A stretch of DNA of 64,000 nucleotides, from assembly GCF_039535475.1 (NCBI RefSeq), contig NZ_BAAAXG010000026.1, positions 3,343,501 to 3,407,500 of the forward strand, in the 5' to 3' direction. Under the pieces are notes generated by a model, which saw only the letters and a list, made by a program, of their open reading frames with translations, had not been told where the DNA came from and made no database searches. This DNA is from Streptomyces showdoensis. GTDB lineage: Bacteria > Actinomycetota > Actinomycetes > Streptomycetales > Streptomycetaceae. The translations under genes and the position numbers were made by a program. How positions within the stretch are numbered: position 1 is the stretch's first letter; each line of letters starts with the position of its first letter. This document shows, piece by piece, positions 1 through 8,191 of the stretch.

Positions 1-74
1 GAGTCCCGGAGTCCGGGAGTTGCGGAGCCCTGGAGTCCCGGAGTCCGGAGTCCGGAGTCCCGGAGTCCGGAGTT
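1..74. repeat. GC-rich short tandem repeat (GGAGTCC-type units)
   Basis: The first 74 bases are built from imperfect 7-9 base units of the form GGAGTCC / CCGGAGTC and run up to the stop codon of the sensor kinase gene. The left end of the array lies outside the window. No open frame or hairpin-plus-T-run terminator is evident in it. Confidence 0.7.
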
Positions 75-1229
75 CTACAGGCCCAGAGCCCCGGCGGCGC
101 CCCCCGCCAGCTCGGTGGTGGTCGCCTCCACCGGCAGTTCCGCCGTCACCCGGTACCCGCCGCGCGGGCCCGGGCCGGACTCCAGGGTGCCGCCCGCCGC
201 CTCCACGCGCTCGCGCAGGCCCTTCAGGCCGCTGCCGGGGGTGCCCTCGCCCGCGCCGCGGCCGTTGTCCGTGACGGTCAGGCGGACGCGCTCCGGGGTG
301 CCCCCGAGCTCGATCTCGCAGCGGGTCGCGCGGCTGTGGCGCACCGCGTTGGTCGCGCACTCCCGGACCACCCAGCCCAGCAGGGCCTCCGTCTGCGGCT
401 CCAGCGGCGGGCCCGAGCGGCGGACCACCGGTTCGATGCCGGCGGAGGAGAGGGCGTCCCGCGCCCGGTCCAGCTCCGCGGCGAGCGGGACCTCGCGGTA
501 GCCGGTGACCGCCTCGCGGATCTCGGTCAGGGCCTGGCGGCCGACCGACTCGATGTCCGTGATCTGGGAGAGCGCCGCGTCCAGGTCGCGCGGCGCCAGG
601 CGGCGGGCCGCCTCCGACTTCACCACGATCACCGACAGGGTGTGGCCGAGCAGGTCGTGCAGGTCCCGGGAGAAGCGCAGCCGCTCCTTCTCCACGGCCG
701 TGCGGGCCAGCTGCTCGCGGGTGGCCCGCAGCTCCTTCACCGTCTCCGAGAGCGTGAGCACCGCCGCCGTCACCATGGCCGAGATGAACGTCCCGTACGC
801 CACGTTGATCGCGGCCCACCCGTCCCGCAGCCCGGACACCGTGCCCGCGACCACGCACAGCGGGAGCACGACCCGGCCCAGCATCCGGCCGCGCACGACC
901 GAGCCCACGGCGAGGCCCAGGAGGGGGAAGAAGAGCAGGTACGGGCCGCCGTAGGCGATGGCCAGGGCCAGGGTGACCGCGGTGATCGCGGCCAGCAGCC
1001 ACCAGGTCGCCGGGGCCTCCCGCCTGGTGCGGTCGAAGGCGCGGAAGACGATCGTGACGTAGAGGGAGTTGAAGGCCAGCAGGCCGAGGGCGCCGATCCA
1101 CGGGTTGGGGGTCTCGCCCCGGATCAGGTTGGACAGCGCTCCCATGCCCATCAGCAGCCAGGGCAGCAGGGCGAAGCCGTTCGGCGGGCCCATCTCCTCC
1201 GGGGAACGGTCCCCGCGTCGCTTGCGCAT
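75..1229 (-). CDS. Two-component sensor histidine kinase (NarL/DesK type)
   Basis: This 384-residue protein has about five or six hydrophobic segments in residues 15-160, then a HisKA_3 dimerisation domain with the phospho-acceptor motif FSRDLHDLLGH (His191), then a HATPase_c domain with the N-box ECATNAVRHS and G-boxes DNGRGAG and GSGLKGL. It should autophosphorylate His191 and pass the phosphate to a LuxR/NarL response regulator. That partner is expected just downstream, to the left of the window. The gene follows the ABC exporter genes at 1264-3011 on the same strand with a 34-base gap, so the sensor probably belongs to an exporter operon of the type that responds to envelope stress or antibiotics. 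The signal sensed cannot be read from the sequence. Confidence 0.93.
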   Translation of the reverse strand: MRKRRGDRSPEEMGPPNGFALLPWLLMGMGALSNLIRGETPNPWIGALGLLAFNSLYVTIVFRAFDRTRREAPATWWLLAAITAVTLALAIAYGGPYLLFFPLLGLAVGSVVRGRMLGRVVLPLCVVAGTVSGLRDGWAAINVAYGTFISAMVTAAVLTLSETVKELRATREQLARTAVEKERLRFSRDLHDLLGHTLSVIVVKSEAARRLAPRDLDAALSQITDIESVGRQALTEIREAVTGYREVPLAAELDRARDALSSAGIEPVVRRSGPPLEPQTEALLGWVVRECATNAVRHSRATRCEIELGGTPERVRLTVTDNGRGAGEGTPGSGLKGLRERVEAAGGTLESGPGPRGGYRVTAELPVEATTTELAGGAAGALGL

Positions 1230-1263
1230 GTCGACTCCTCCTCCAGCCCTTCCTTCGGATCCC

Positions 1264-1986
1264 TCAGACCGTCCGTGCCGAACGACGGTACGAGACCGCC
1301 GCGTACGCTCCGAACAGCACCGCCCACGCCACGAGGATCATCAGCGTCGCCGCCCCCGGCATCGTGCCCTCCGTCAGCGCCCGGCCCAGCTCGGCGAAGC
1401 GGTTGGTCGGCGTGTACGAGGAGATCGTCGCCAGCCAGTGCGGGAACAGGCTCACCGGGAACCACAGGCCGCCGACCACCGCGAGCCCCAGGTTGCAGGC
1501 CACGTTGACCACGCCGGTCGTCTGCGCGGACAGCCGGTAGCCGTTGCCCAGGCCGAGCAGGGTGAAGGGGAGCGAGCCGGCCCACAGGGCGAGGGCGACC
1601 GCCGCCCACTGCCAGGCGTCCAGCCGTACGCCGTTGACGAGCGCCCCCGCGAGCAGCACCGCGGCGATCGCCGGCAGCACCACGACCGTGCCGGTCAGGG
1701 CGCGGCCCGTGACCACCTGGCGCGGGGTCATCGGGGTGATCCGCAGCTGGCGCAGCCAGCCGGAGGACTTGTCCTCGGCGACGCCGGTGCCCAGCGACAG
1801 GGCGGCGCCCAGCGCTCCGTACGCGGCCATGCCGACCATGGCGGAGGCCCTGAAGTCGGAGCCGTCCCGCCCGCCGAGGTTGGTGAAGAGCAGGTACATC
1901 ATCACCGGCACGGCGACCGAGGAGATCGCGAAGCCGACGTCCCGCAGGGTGCGGCGGACTTCGAGGCGGACATAGGCGGTGATCAT
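1264..1986 (-). CDS. ABC-2 type transporter permease
   Basis: A 240-residue membrane protein with about six transmembrane segments and the layout of ABC-2 (DrrB-like) permeases. The start MITAYVRLEVRRTLRD resembles the amphipathic N-terminus of this family. Its ATG overlaps the TGA of the upstream ATPase gene (ATGA), which indicates translational coupling and a two-subunit exporter. The segment GLWFPVSLFPHWL is typical of the family's conserved late loop. The substrate is unknown. Linkage to a sensor kinase suggests a drug- or lipid-type export function under two-component control, which is an inference from context. Confidence 0.9.
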   Translation of the reverse strand: MITAYVRLEVRRTLRDVGFAISSVAVPVMMYLLFTNLGGRDGSDFRASAMVGMAAYGALGAALSLGTGVAEDKSSGWLRQLRITPMTPRQVVTGRALTGTVVVLPAIAAVLLAGALVNGVRLDAWQWAAVALALWAGSLPFTLLGLGNGYRLSAQTTGVVNVACNLGLAVVGGLWFPVSLFPHWLATISSYTPTNRFAELGRALTEGTMPGAATLMILVAWAVLFGAYAAVSYRRSARTV

Positions 1987-3011
1987 CGGGCCGTCTCCAT
2001 CGTCTGGTGGACGTCGAGGGGGGTGACTCCGGGGGGAGCGGTTGCGAAGGGGGCGTTTCCTGAGGTCAGGGCCAGGAACGCGTCGTTCAGGGAGACCGGT
2101 GCGACCTCCAGGCCCCGGACCGCGTGCAGCGCCGCCAGCGCGAGGACGGTCTCGTCGGAGTCGTCGCTGCGCAGGTGCGCGCGGTCGCCGCGGACCTCGA
2201 CCGAGGTCACGCCGGGCAGCAGGCTCAGCCCGTCCGTCGGGCCGCCGGCCAGGTCGAAGGAGACCAGCGTCCCGCCGACCCGCCGCTTCAGCTGCTCGGC
2301 CGTGCCGTCGGCGAGCACCCGGCCCGAGTCGACGACCACGATCCGGTCGGCGCTGGTGTCGGCCTCCTCCAGGTAGTGGGTGGAGAACAGCACCGTGTTG
2401 CCCCGCCCCGCGTAGGCGCGCATCGCGTCCCAGAAGACCTGCCGGGCCTCGACGTCCAGGGCGGCGGTCGGCTCGTCCAGGACGATCAGCTCGGGGTTGC
2501 CGGCCAGGGCCACGGCGAAGCGGACCCGCTGCGCCTGGCCGCCGGAGAGCCGGTCGGCCCGGCGGTCCGCGAACTCGGTCAGGCCCGCCAGCTCCAAGGC
2601 CTCCGCGACCGGCATGGGCGAGGGGTAGGTGCGGGCGACGAAGGAGACCAGCTCGCGGACGGTGACCCGGGCGACCGGGCGGGAGTCCTGCAGCATGGCG
2701 CCGACCCGGCCCGCCTCGACCGCGCTCGCCGGCGTGCCGCCGAAGAGGCGGACCCGGCCGCTGTCGGGGGCGTCGAGGCCGAGGAGGAGGTTGATGGTGG
2801 TGGACTTCCCGGCGCCGTTGCGGCCGAGCAGGGCGACCGTCTCGCCGCGGTGGATGGTGAGGTCGATCCCGTCCACGGCGCGGACCGGGCCGTAGCTCTT
2901 GGCGGCCGCCTCGAAGACGACCGCGGGCTCGTTCACCGCCTCGTCGATCGGCTCGTCGATCGGCTCGTCGATCGGCTCGTCCGTCGGCTCTTTCGTCGGC
3001 TCTTTCGTCAT
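1983..3011 (-). CDS. ABC transporter ATP-binding protein
   Basis: A 342-residue nucleotide-binding subunit with Walker A GRNGAGKST (residues 63-71), signature LSGGQAQRV (about 155-163), Walker B IVLDEPTAALD, and a C-terminal accessory region of the DrrA kind. It pairs with the overlapping permease gene. The N-terminus is unusual: before the ABC fold there is a run of four-residue EPID/EPTK repeats. I chose ATG at 3011; a GTG two codons upstream (3017) is equally possible, and neither has a strong ribosome binding site. Confidence 0.92.
   Translation of the reverse strand: MTKEPTKEPTDEPIDEPIDEPIDEAVNEPAVVFEAAAKSYGPVRAVDGIDLTIHRGETVALLGRNGAGKSTTINLLLGLDAPDSGRVRLFGGTPASAVEAGRVGAMLQDSRPVARVTVRELVSFVARTYPSPMPVAEALELAGLTEFADRRADRLSGGQAQRVRFAVALAGNPELIVLDEPTAALDVEARQVFWDAMRAYAGRGNTVLFSTHYLEEADTSADRIVVVDSGRVLADGTAEQLKRRVGGTLVSFDLAGGPTDGLSLLPGVTSVEVRGDRAHLRSDDSDETVLALAALHAVRGLEVAPVSLNDAFLALTSGNAPFATAPPGVTPLDVHQTMETAR
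2939..3008. repeat. 12-bp coding repeat (EPID/EPTK tetrapeptides)
   Basis: Near-exact 12-base units (TCGTCGATCGGC and variants) repeat about five times inside the start of the ABC ATPase gene and encode EPTK, EPTD and EPID blocks on the minus strand. The repeat is in frame, so unit gain or loss would only change tail length. Confidence 0.8.
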
Positions 3012-3181
3012 GACCACGACGCTACGGAGCGGGGGGCGGGTCCCGGCAGGAGCGCATGTACGGACCTGGCCGTGACAAATGTCCCGGGTGGGGGACGATC
3101 CCTGGAGGCGACTGGATCTGACATGCCGTCAGGAGGGTTCCCAACGGCACACCCACCCGCTATACATGGGGGTCACCGAAC

Positions 3182-3195
3182 TGGAACAGGTTCTA
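3182..3195. promoter_or_regulatory. Candidate KstR-type operator
   Basis: TGGAACAGGTTCTA matches the KstR consensus TNNAACNNGTTNNA at every specified position and sits in a wider dyad, CTGGAACAGGTTCTAG. It lies about 125 bases before the start of the MaoC gene, inside the divergent space between this operon and the ABC exporter. KstR is the TetR-family repressor of steroid catabolism in mycobacteria and rhodococci. Its involvement here is inferred from the motif and from the type of genes that follow. Confidence 0.6.
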
Positions 3196-3318
3196 GCTTC
3201 TGGGGCTTCCGTTCCGGAATCGGTCCCCGCACGGCCTCGGTGCGGTCGACGGTGCGGACGACCGCACCGAGGTCTTCCACTCCACGGTTCACCATGGATC
3301 CCAAGGAGCAGCAAGCCG

Positions 3319-4176
3319 ATGCCCATTGACGCCGCCAAGGCCGTCGCCGCCGAGCCCCGCAGCGCGGAGATCGGCTGGGACCACAAGGACGTCCAGCTCT
3401 ACCACCTCGGCCTGGGCGCGGGCGTCCCCGCGACCGACCCCGACGAGCTGCGCTACACCCTGGAATCCCGGCTGCACGTGCTGCCCAGCTTCGCGACCGT
3501 CGCCGGCGCCGGCATGGGGGTCGTCGGAGGGCTCTCCGCCCCCGGCATCGACATCGACCTGGCCGCCGTCCTGCACGGCGGGCAGTCGATCACCCTGCAC
3601 CGCCCGCTGCCCGTCTCCGGCCGGGCCGTCTCCACCTCCCGCGTCGCCGCCGTCTACGACAAGGGCAAGGCCGCCGTCCTGGTGCTCCGCTCCGAGGCCG
3701 CCGACGCGGACGGCCCGCTGTGGACCAGCGACGCCCAGATCTTCGTCCGCGGAGAGGGCGGCTGGGGCGGCGACCGCGGGCCCTCCGAGCGCCTCGAACT
3801 CCCCGACCGCGCGCCCGACGCCACCGTCGAGCGGCCCATCCGCGAGGAGCAGGCGCTGCTCTACCGCCTCTCCGGCGACTGGAACCCGCTCCACGCCGAC
3901 CCCGAGTTCGCCAAGCTGGCGGGCTTCGACCGGCCGATCCTGCACGGCCTCTGCTCGTACGGAATGACCCTCAAGGCGGCGGTGGACACCCTCCTCGACG
4001 GCGACGTCACCCGCGTCCGCGCCTACCGCACCCGCTTCGCCGGGATCGTCTTCCCGGGCGAGACCCTGCGGATCCGGATGTGGCGCCAGGAGGGCGGCCG
4101 GATCCAGATCACGGTCACCGCCGCCGAGCGGGACGACGCGCCCGTACTCGCCGACACCGTCGTGGACCACTCCTGA
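3319..4176 (+). CDS. MaoC-family enoyl-CoA hydratase (hydratase 2 type)
   Basis: A 285-residue double hot-dog protein. The C-terminal half carries the hydratase-2 signature: Tyr182-Arg-Leu-Ser-Gly-Asp187-Trp-Asn-Pro-Leu-His192, followed by GFDRPILHGL. Asp187 and His192 are the expected catalytic pair. It should hydrate trans-2-enoyl-CoA to (R)-3-hydroxyacyl-CoA in beta-oxidation. I chose the ATG at 3319 because AAGGAG lies 10 bases upstream; a frame opening further upstream has no homologous character. The next two genes on the same strand are a zinc dehydrogenase and an SDR, so the three may process acyl-CoA side chains together. The closest logical comparison is the hydratase half of peroxisomal multifunctional enzyme type 2. 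Confidence 0.9.
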   Translation: MPIDAAKAVAAEPRSAEIGWDHKDVQLYHLGLGAGVPATDPDELRYTLESRLHVLPSFATVAGAGMGVVGGLSAPGIDIDLAAVLHGGQSITLHRPLPVSGRAVSTSRVAAVYDKGKAAVLVLRSEAADADGPLWTSDAQIFVRGEGGWGGDRGPSERLELPDRAPDATVERPIREEQALLYRLSGDWNPLHADPEFAKLAGFDRPILHGLCSYGMTLKAAVDTLLDGDVTRVRAYRTRFAGIVFPGETLRIRMWRQEGGRIQITVTAAERDDAPVLADTVVDHS

Positions 4177-4201
4177 CACCACCCCCGAGGGGAGCCGCAC
4201 C

Positions 4202-5278
4202 ATGCGCGCAGCCGTACTGCACGAGATAGGCCAGGACAAGCTCGAAGTGCTCGACGACGTCGAGGCCGTGGGCTTCGGCCCCGGCCGGGTGAAGATCCGG
4301 GTCCGGGCCACCGGCCTGTGCCACTCCGACGTCTCCGCCATGAGCGGCGTGCTCCCGCAGCCCGCGCCCTTCATCCCCGGGCACGAGGGCGCGGGCGAGA
4401 TCATCGACATCGGCGACGGGGTCACCGGGCTGAGCGAGGGGCAGCGCGTGCTGCTCTGCTGGCTGCCCGCCTGCGGCAGCTGTCCGGCCTGCAAGCGCGG
4501 CCAGACCCAGCTCTGCCTGGCCGGCTTCATGAACGCCGGGATCCCCAACTTCAAGCGCCCCGGCGGCGACGTCTTCGGCTTCGCCGGCACCGGAACCTTC
4601 GCCGAGGAGGTCGTCGTCGACGCGGGCTGCGCCGTCCCGATCCCGGACGACGTGCCCTTCGACATCGCCGCGCTCATCGGCTGCGGCGTCACCACCGGGC
4701 TCGGCGCCGCCATCAACACGGCGAAGGTGGAGGCCGGTTCGTCGGTCGCCGTGATCGGCTGCGGCGGCGTCGGCATCTCCGCGATCCAGGGCGCCAAGCT
4801 CCAGGGCGCGGCCGAGATCGTCGCCGTCGACCCCGTCGAGTCCCGGCGCGAGGCCGCCCTCCGCTTCGGCGCCACCGAGGCCGTCGCCCCCGACGCCCTC
4901 GCCGACGCCAAGCAGCGGATCACCGGCGGCGAGGGCTTCGACTACGTCTTCGAGGTCGTCGGCAAGTCCGCCACGGCCCGCACCGCCTACGAGACCACCC
5001 GCCGCGGCGGCACCCTCTGCGTCGTCGGCGCGGGCGCCCTCGACGACCACCTCCAGCTCAACATGTTCGAGCTGTTCTTCGACGAGAAGCGGATCCTGCC
5101 GTCGATGTACGGGGGCGGGGACGTGCTCCGCTCGTACGAACGGGCCATCGCGCTCTGGCGGGCCGGCCGCATCGACCTGGAGTCCCTGATCACCCACCGG
5201 GTGCCGCTGGCCGGGATCAACGAGGCGCTGGAGCAGATGCGGACGGGCGTCGCGCTGCGCACCTGCATCGAGATCTGA
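4202..5278 (+). CDS. Zinc-dependent alcohol dehydrogenase (MDR superfamily)
   Basis: A 358-residue medium-chain dehydrogenase. Catalytic zinc ligands are Cys40 and the His61-Glu62 pair. The structural zinc loop has Cys91, Cys94, Cys97 and Cys105. The nucleotide-binding Rossmann motif is VIGCGGVGIS. It begins 25 bases after the MaoC gene with AGGGGAG just ahead of the ATG, so it is part of the same operon. It probably oxidises an alcohol intermediate with NAD. The substrate is not defined by sequence, but the neighbours point to acyl-CoA or sterol side-chain metabolism. Confidence 0.92.
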   Translation: MRAAVLHEIGQDKLEVLDDVEAVGFGPGRVKIRVRATGLCHSDVSAMSGVLPQPAPFIPGHEGAGEIIDIGDGVTGLSEGQRVLLCWLPACGSCPACKRGQTQLCLAGFMNAGIPNFKRPGGDVFGFAGTGTFAEEVVVDAGCAVPIPDDVPFDIAALIGCGVTTGLGAAINTAKVEAGSSVAVIGCGGVGISAIQGAKLQGAAEIVAVDPVESRREAALRFGATEAVAPDALADAKQRITGGEGFDYVFEVVGKSATARTAYETTRRGGTLCVVGAGALDDHLQLNMFELFFDEKRILPSMYGGGDVLRSYERAIALWRAGRIDLESLITHRVPLAGINEALEQMRTGVALRTCIEI

Positions 5279-5500
5279 CCGGGAAGCGATCCGCCGACCC
5301 GGGAAACGGTACGCCGATCCGGGAAACGGTACGCCGCCCCGGGAAACGGTACGCCGCCCCGGGAAACGGTACGCCGCCCCGGAAACGATCCGCGGACTCC
5401 GGAAACGATCCGCGGACCCGGGAAACGCCACGCCGACCCCGGAATCGTTCCGCGGACCGGGGAGACGTTCCGCGGACCCCGGAACCCGGCACCCACACCT
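5279..5500. repeat. Minisatellite of about 20-bp units inside an operon
   Basis: About ten degenerate units of roughly 20 bases follow one another between the dehydrogenase and SDR genes. Four near-identical units read GGGAAACGGTACGCCG plus CCCC or ATCC. Later units diverge to GGAAACGATCCGCGGACTCC forms. The array fills nearly the whole 237-base spacer, leaving only the ribosome binding site (GAGAGGACC) of the next gene. No coding function is visible. Confidence 0.85.
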
Positions 5501-5515
5501 GAGAGGACCTGCCCC

Positions 5516-6460
5516 ATGTCACTCCCTCTTGAGGGACTGAGCGCGATCGTCACCGGCGCCGGCCGCGGGCTCGGCCGGGCCGAGGCGCTCGAACTGGCCC
5601 GGCTCGGCGCGGCCGTCGTCGTCAACGACTTCGGCCAGCCCGGACGGGACGGCTCCGGCGAGGCGTCGGCGGCCCCCGCGGAGGAGGTCGCCGCCGAGAT
5701 CCGCGCGGCGGGCGGCCGGGCCGTCGCCCACCTCGGCGACATCGCCGACTTCGAGACCGCCCGCGGCCTGGTCGACCTGGCCGTGAACGAGTTCGGGAAG
5801 CTGGACGTCCTGGTCAACAACGCGGGCATCCTGCGCGACCGGATGGTCTTCTCGATGAGCGAGGCGGAGTGGGACTCGGTGATCCGGGTCCACCTCAAGG
5901 GCCACTTCAACACCACGCACCACGCTGCCGTGCACTGGCGCGGCCGGGCGAAGGCGGGTGAGAGCGGCGTCTACGGGCGGATCGTCAACACCTCGTCCGA
6001 GGCCTTCCTCGCCGGTTCGGCGGGACAGCCCAACTACGCGGCGGCCAAGGGCGGGATCGTCGGCCTGACCACGTCCACCGCGCTCGCCCTCGCCAAGTAC
6101 GGCGTCACGGCGAACGCGATCTGCCCGCGGGCGCGCACCCGCATGACCGAGGACGTCTTCGCCGGCTTCGCCGAGCCGACCGCCGAGGACCAGCTCGACC
6201 CGCTGTCGCCGGAGCACGTGGCGCCGCTCGTCGGCTACCTCGCCTCCCCGGCCGCGGCCGGGGTCAACGGCCAGCTGCTCGTCGTCCACGGCGGGATGGT
6301 GGCCATCGTGGACCGCCCGAAGGTGGCCGCGAAGTTCGACACGGCGAAGGACGCCTTCACCTACGAGGAGCTCGACGGGCTGCTCACCCCGCACTACGCG
6401 GCGCGTCCGGCGGGGGAGACCTTCGCGGCGGCGGAGGTGCTGGGCCTCAAGAAGGGCTGA
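5516..6460 (+). CDS. SDR-family oxidoreductase (3-hydroxyacyl-CoA dehydrogenase type)
   Basis: A 314-residue short-chain dehydrogenase with the cofactor motif TGAGRGLG (13-20), NNAG (101-104), and catalytic Ser160/161, Tyr174 and Lys178 (YAAAK). The extended C-terminus beyond the usual 250 residues, and the sequence around VVVNDFG, resemble the dehydrogenase part of peroxisomal multifunctional enzyme 2 and actinobacterial sterol side-chain SDRs. It likely oxidises (R)-3-hydroxyacyl-CoA made by the MaoC protein two genes upstream. It is the last gene of the operon and is followed by a strong hairpin at 6491-6522. Confidence 0.9.
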   Translation: MSLPLEGLSAIVTGAGRGLGRAEALELARLGAAVVVNDFGQPGRDGSGEASAAPAEEVAAEIRAAGGRAVAHLGDIADFETARGLVDLAVNEFGKLDVLVNNAGILRDRMVFSMSEAEWDSVIRVHLKGHFNTTHHAAVHWRGRAKAGESGVYGRIVNTSSEAFLAGSAGQPNYAAAKGGIVGLTTSTALALAKYGVTANAICPRARTRMTEDVFAGFAEPTAEDQLDPLSPEHVAPLVGYLASPAAAGVNGQLLVVHGGMVAIVDRPKVAAKFDTAKDAFTYEELDGLLTPHYAARPAGETFAAAEVLGLKKG

Positions 6461-6490
6461 CCGCGCGGGGGTGTGTGGTCGGGGAACGCG

Positions 6491-6522
6491 GACGGCCCCC
6501 GGGAGGGATCCCGGGGGCCGTC
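6491..6522 (+). terminator. Rho-independent-like hairpin after the SDR gene
   Basis: A perfect 13-bp stem (GACGGCCCCCGGG with its complement) closes a six-base loop 30 bases after the SDR stop codon. There is no T-run, which is usual for terminators in high-GC actinomycetes. Confidence 0.75.
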
Positions 6523-6604
6523 GCGCGCTCACGCGGCGGTTGCCGCGTGCCGCGTACGTGCCACTGCTTTCCTGCTGCCGTGCTCGGTCGTGCCGGTCCG
6601 GCCG

Positions 6605-6733
6605 CTACTGCCCGTCGTCCCGGCGGTGGCGGCCGTGCGGCTGGGACGCCGACGACGCCTGCTCCTCCGAAGGCGCGGCGTCGCCCCGGTGCTTGCCCGA
6701 GCCGTTCGACTCCTGCGCGTCCGTGTTGCTCAT
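6605..6733 (-). CDS. Small hydrophilic protein (42 residues)
   Basis: A 42-residue frame starting MSNTDAQESNGSGKHRGD and ending HGRHRRDDGQ, preceded by GGGTGAG at a normal ribosome-binding distance. It is highly polar, rich in Ser, His, Asp and Arg, and has no membrane or signal segment. It is too small for standard gene thresholds. Codon use and the clean start support a real gene. It lies alone between the SDR terminator and the frameshifted gene at 6783. Function unknown. Confidence 0.6.
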   Translation of the reverse strand: MSNTDAQESNGSGKHRGDAAPSEEQASSASQPHGRHRRDDGQ

Positions 6734-6782
6734 GGTGGAACTCACCCCGTAGATATCGCTACTTGCTCTGCGACCCGTGATT

Positions 6783-7965
6783 CTAACGAGCGGGCCTGCG
6801 GTCCGTCAGCGGAGCCTGCTGCAACGGCACAGGGCGGCAGACCTTGAAGGCCCCGGTCCCTGTCCCCGCCCCGGTCCCCGCCGCGGTCCCCGCCCCGGCC
6901 GGCCCCGGTTCCGGTACGGGAGGGTCGTCGGGCTCCTCCAGGGCGGCGAGCCCGCAGGGCGTTCCGGGCGTCGCGTACGGGAGCCGCAGCACTCCCTCGG
7001 GCGTCCACAGGCCCGCTCCGGCCAGCCAGCCCGCGGGGACGGCCAGCTGGTGCATCCGGCGCGCGGAGGGCCGCCACATGCCCACCCAGCTGCCCGCGGC
7101 GGCGTCGATCCGCAGCGCCACCCCGCAGCCCTCCGGCAGGAGCGCCTGCCCCGGCTGCACGGCGAACGGCGTCACGGCCGCGTCGTCGAGGCGCAGGCAG
7201 TCCGGGAACCGCACCGGCAGCAGGCTCCCCAGGACCCCCCCAGCCGAGCCGGTCGTGGCCCGGGGAGGGCGCGTCCGAGCGGATCAGCAGCAGCCCGCTG
7301 TCCGGGTCCGCGAGCAGCAGCCGGTCGTGGCTGTCCTCGGTGATCTGCAGCAGCGGGGTCACCTCGCCGCCGCGCTCCAGGTCGACCGCCACCGCCTTCA
7401 CCGGGCCGCCGTCCAGGCTCCGGTCGAGGGCCAGCATCCGGCCCGTACGGTCCAGCCAGACGCCGCCCGAGCAGCGGCCCTTCACCTCGGCGACCTGCTC
7501 GGGCCCGAAGGCGCCGCCCGCCACCAGCCACAGCGTGCTCGTGTCCGGGCCGACGCACAGGGCGTACGCGCAGATGCCGTCCGGCGACGGCGGGAGCAGC
7601 ACCAGGTCCTCGGAGCCGGGTGCCTCCACGGCGCCGAGCACCAGCTCGCCGGTGCCGGGGCCGGTCGGGTACAGCAGCGAGAACGTGCGGCGGCGCCCGT
7701 CCGCCCGCCGGCCCACCAGGACCCGCCCGTCGGCCAGCGGGAGCAGCGGGGTGCCGCGTTCCTCGGGCTGGGCGAGCGGCAGCGGCACGGCGTACGGCTC
7801 CGGGCCGTCGAGCGTCCACCGCTCGACGTACAGCGCGTCCCCGGATCCCGCGAGCCGGGCCGCGTAGGCCCCGTTCGCGGTGATCGTGAACGCCCCGTGG
7901 CCGGGGGGCGTGGACCACGTCGGGCCGCCGTCCCCGGCCGCCGCCTCGATGGCACAGACTGTCAT
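6783..7965 (-). pseudogene. Hypothetical protein, disrupted by a +1 frameshift
   Basis: The frame starts at ATG 7965 (GGAGGTGA upstream) and reads MTVCAIEAAAGDGGPTW for about 243 residues of repeated WxxDG-like, beta-strand-rich sequence (PDSGLLLIRSDAP). It then shifts frame at a run of seven C at 7235-7241. Removing one C joins it smoothly to a second frame (GSLLPVRFPDCLRLDD) that continues to the stop at 6783, giving one protein of about 393 residues. The tail is low-complexity (PEPGPAGAGTAAGTGAGTG). No catalytic motif is recognisable; the repeats could form a beta-propeller-like fold. The break may be a sequencing error. Confidence 0.7.
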
Positions 7966-8191
7966 CGACTCGTCACCTCCGGCCACGAAGCTAGTTTTCG
8001 CACTTCCAGCCGAACAACGCGAGCCACCCCACTTCACCCCAAAGGGTGGCGGTCCTCGGGTTCCGCTGAGCGGAGGGGGCGGGTTGTGCTGGTGGGGCGC
8101 AGGGTAGGTAAGGTAAGGCGACCCTAAGTGGAATCTGGCGCTCCGCTGTGAGGGTCGCGAGCCGTCCCCGCATGCGTACAGGAGATCCCTC
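7966..8191. other. Divergent regulatory region with iron box
   Basis: This 226-base stretch separates the minus-strand hypothetical gene from the plus-strand siderophore-binding gene. The only clear site in it is the iron box at 8109-8127. No additional coding frame is supported. Confidence 0.6.
8109..8127. promoter_or_regulatory. Iron box (DmdR/DtxR-type operator)
   Basis: TAAGGTAAGGCGACCCTAA resembles the 19-bp actinobacterial iron box TTAGGTTAGGCTCACCTAA. It lies about 65 bases upstream of the siderophore-binding lipoprotein gene, so that gene should be repressed when iron is sufficient. Confidence 0.75.

Noticed and set aside
5279..5500. Regular repeats that could suggest a CRISPR array
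   Set aside because: The units run head to tail with no unique spacers and no cas genes are near. They are a minisatellite.
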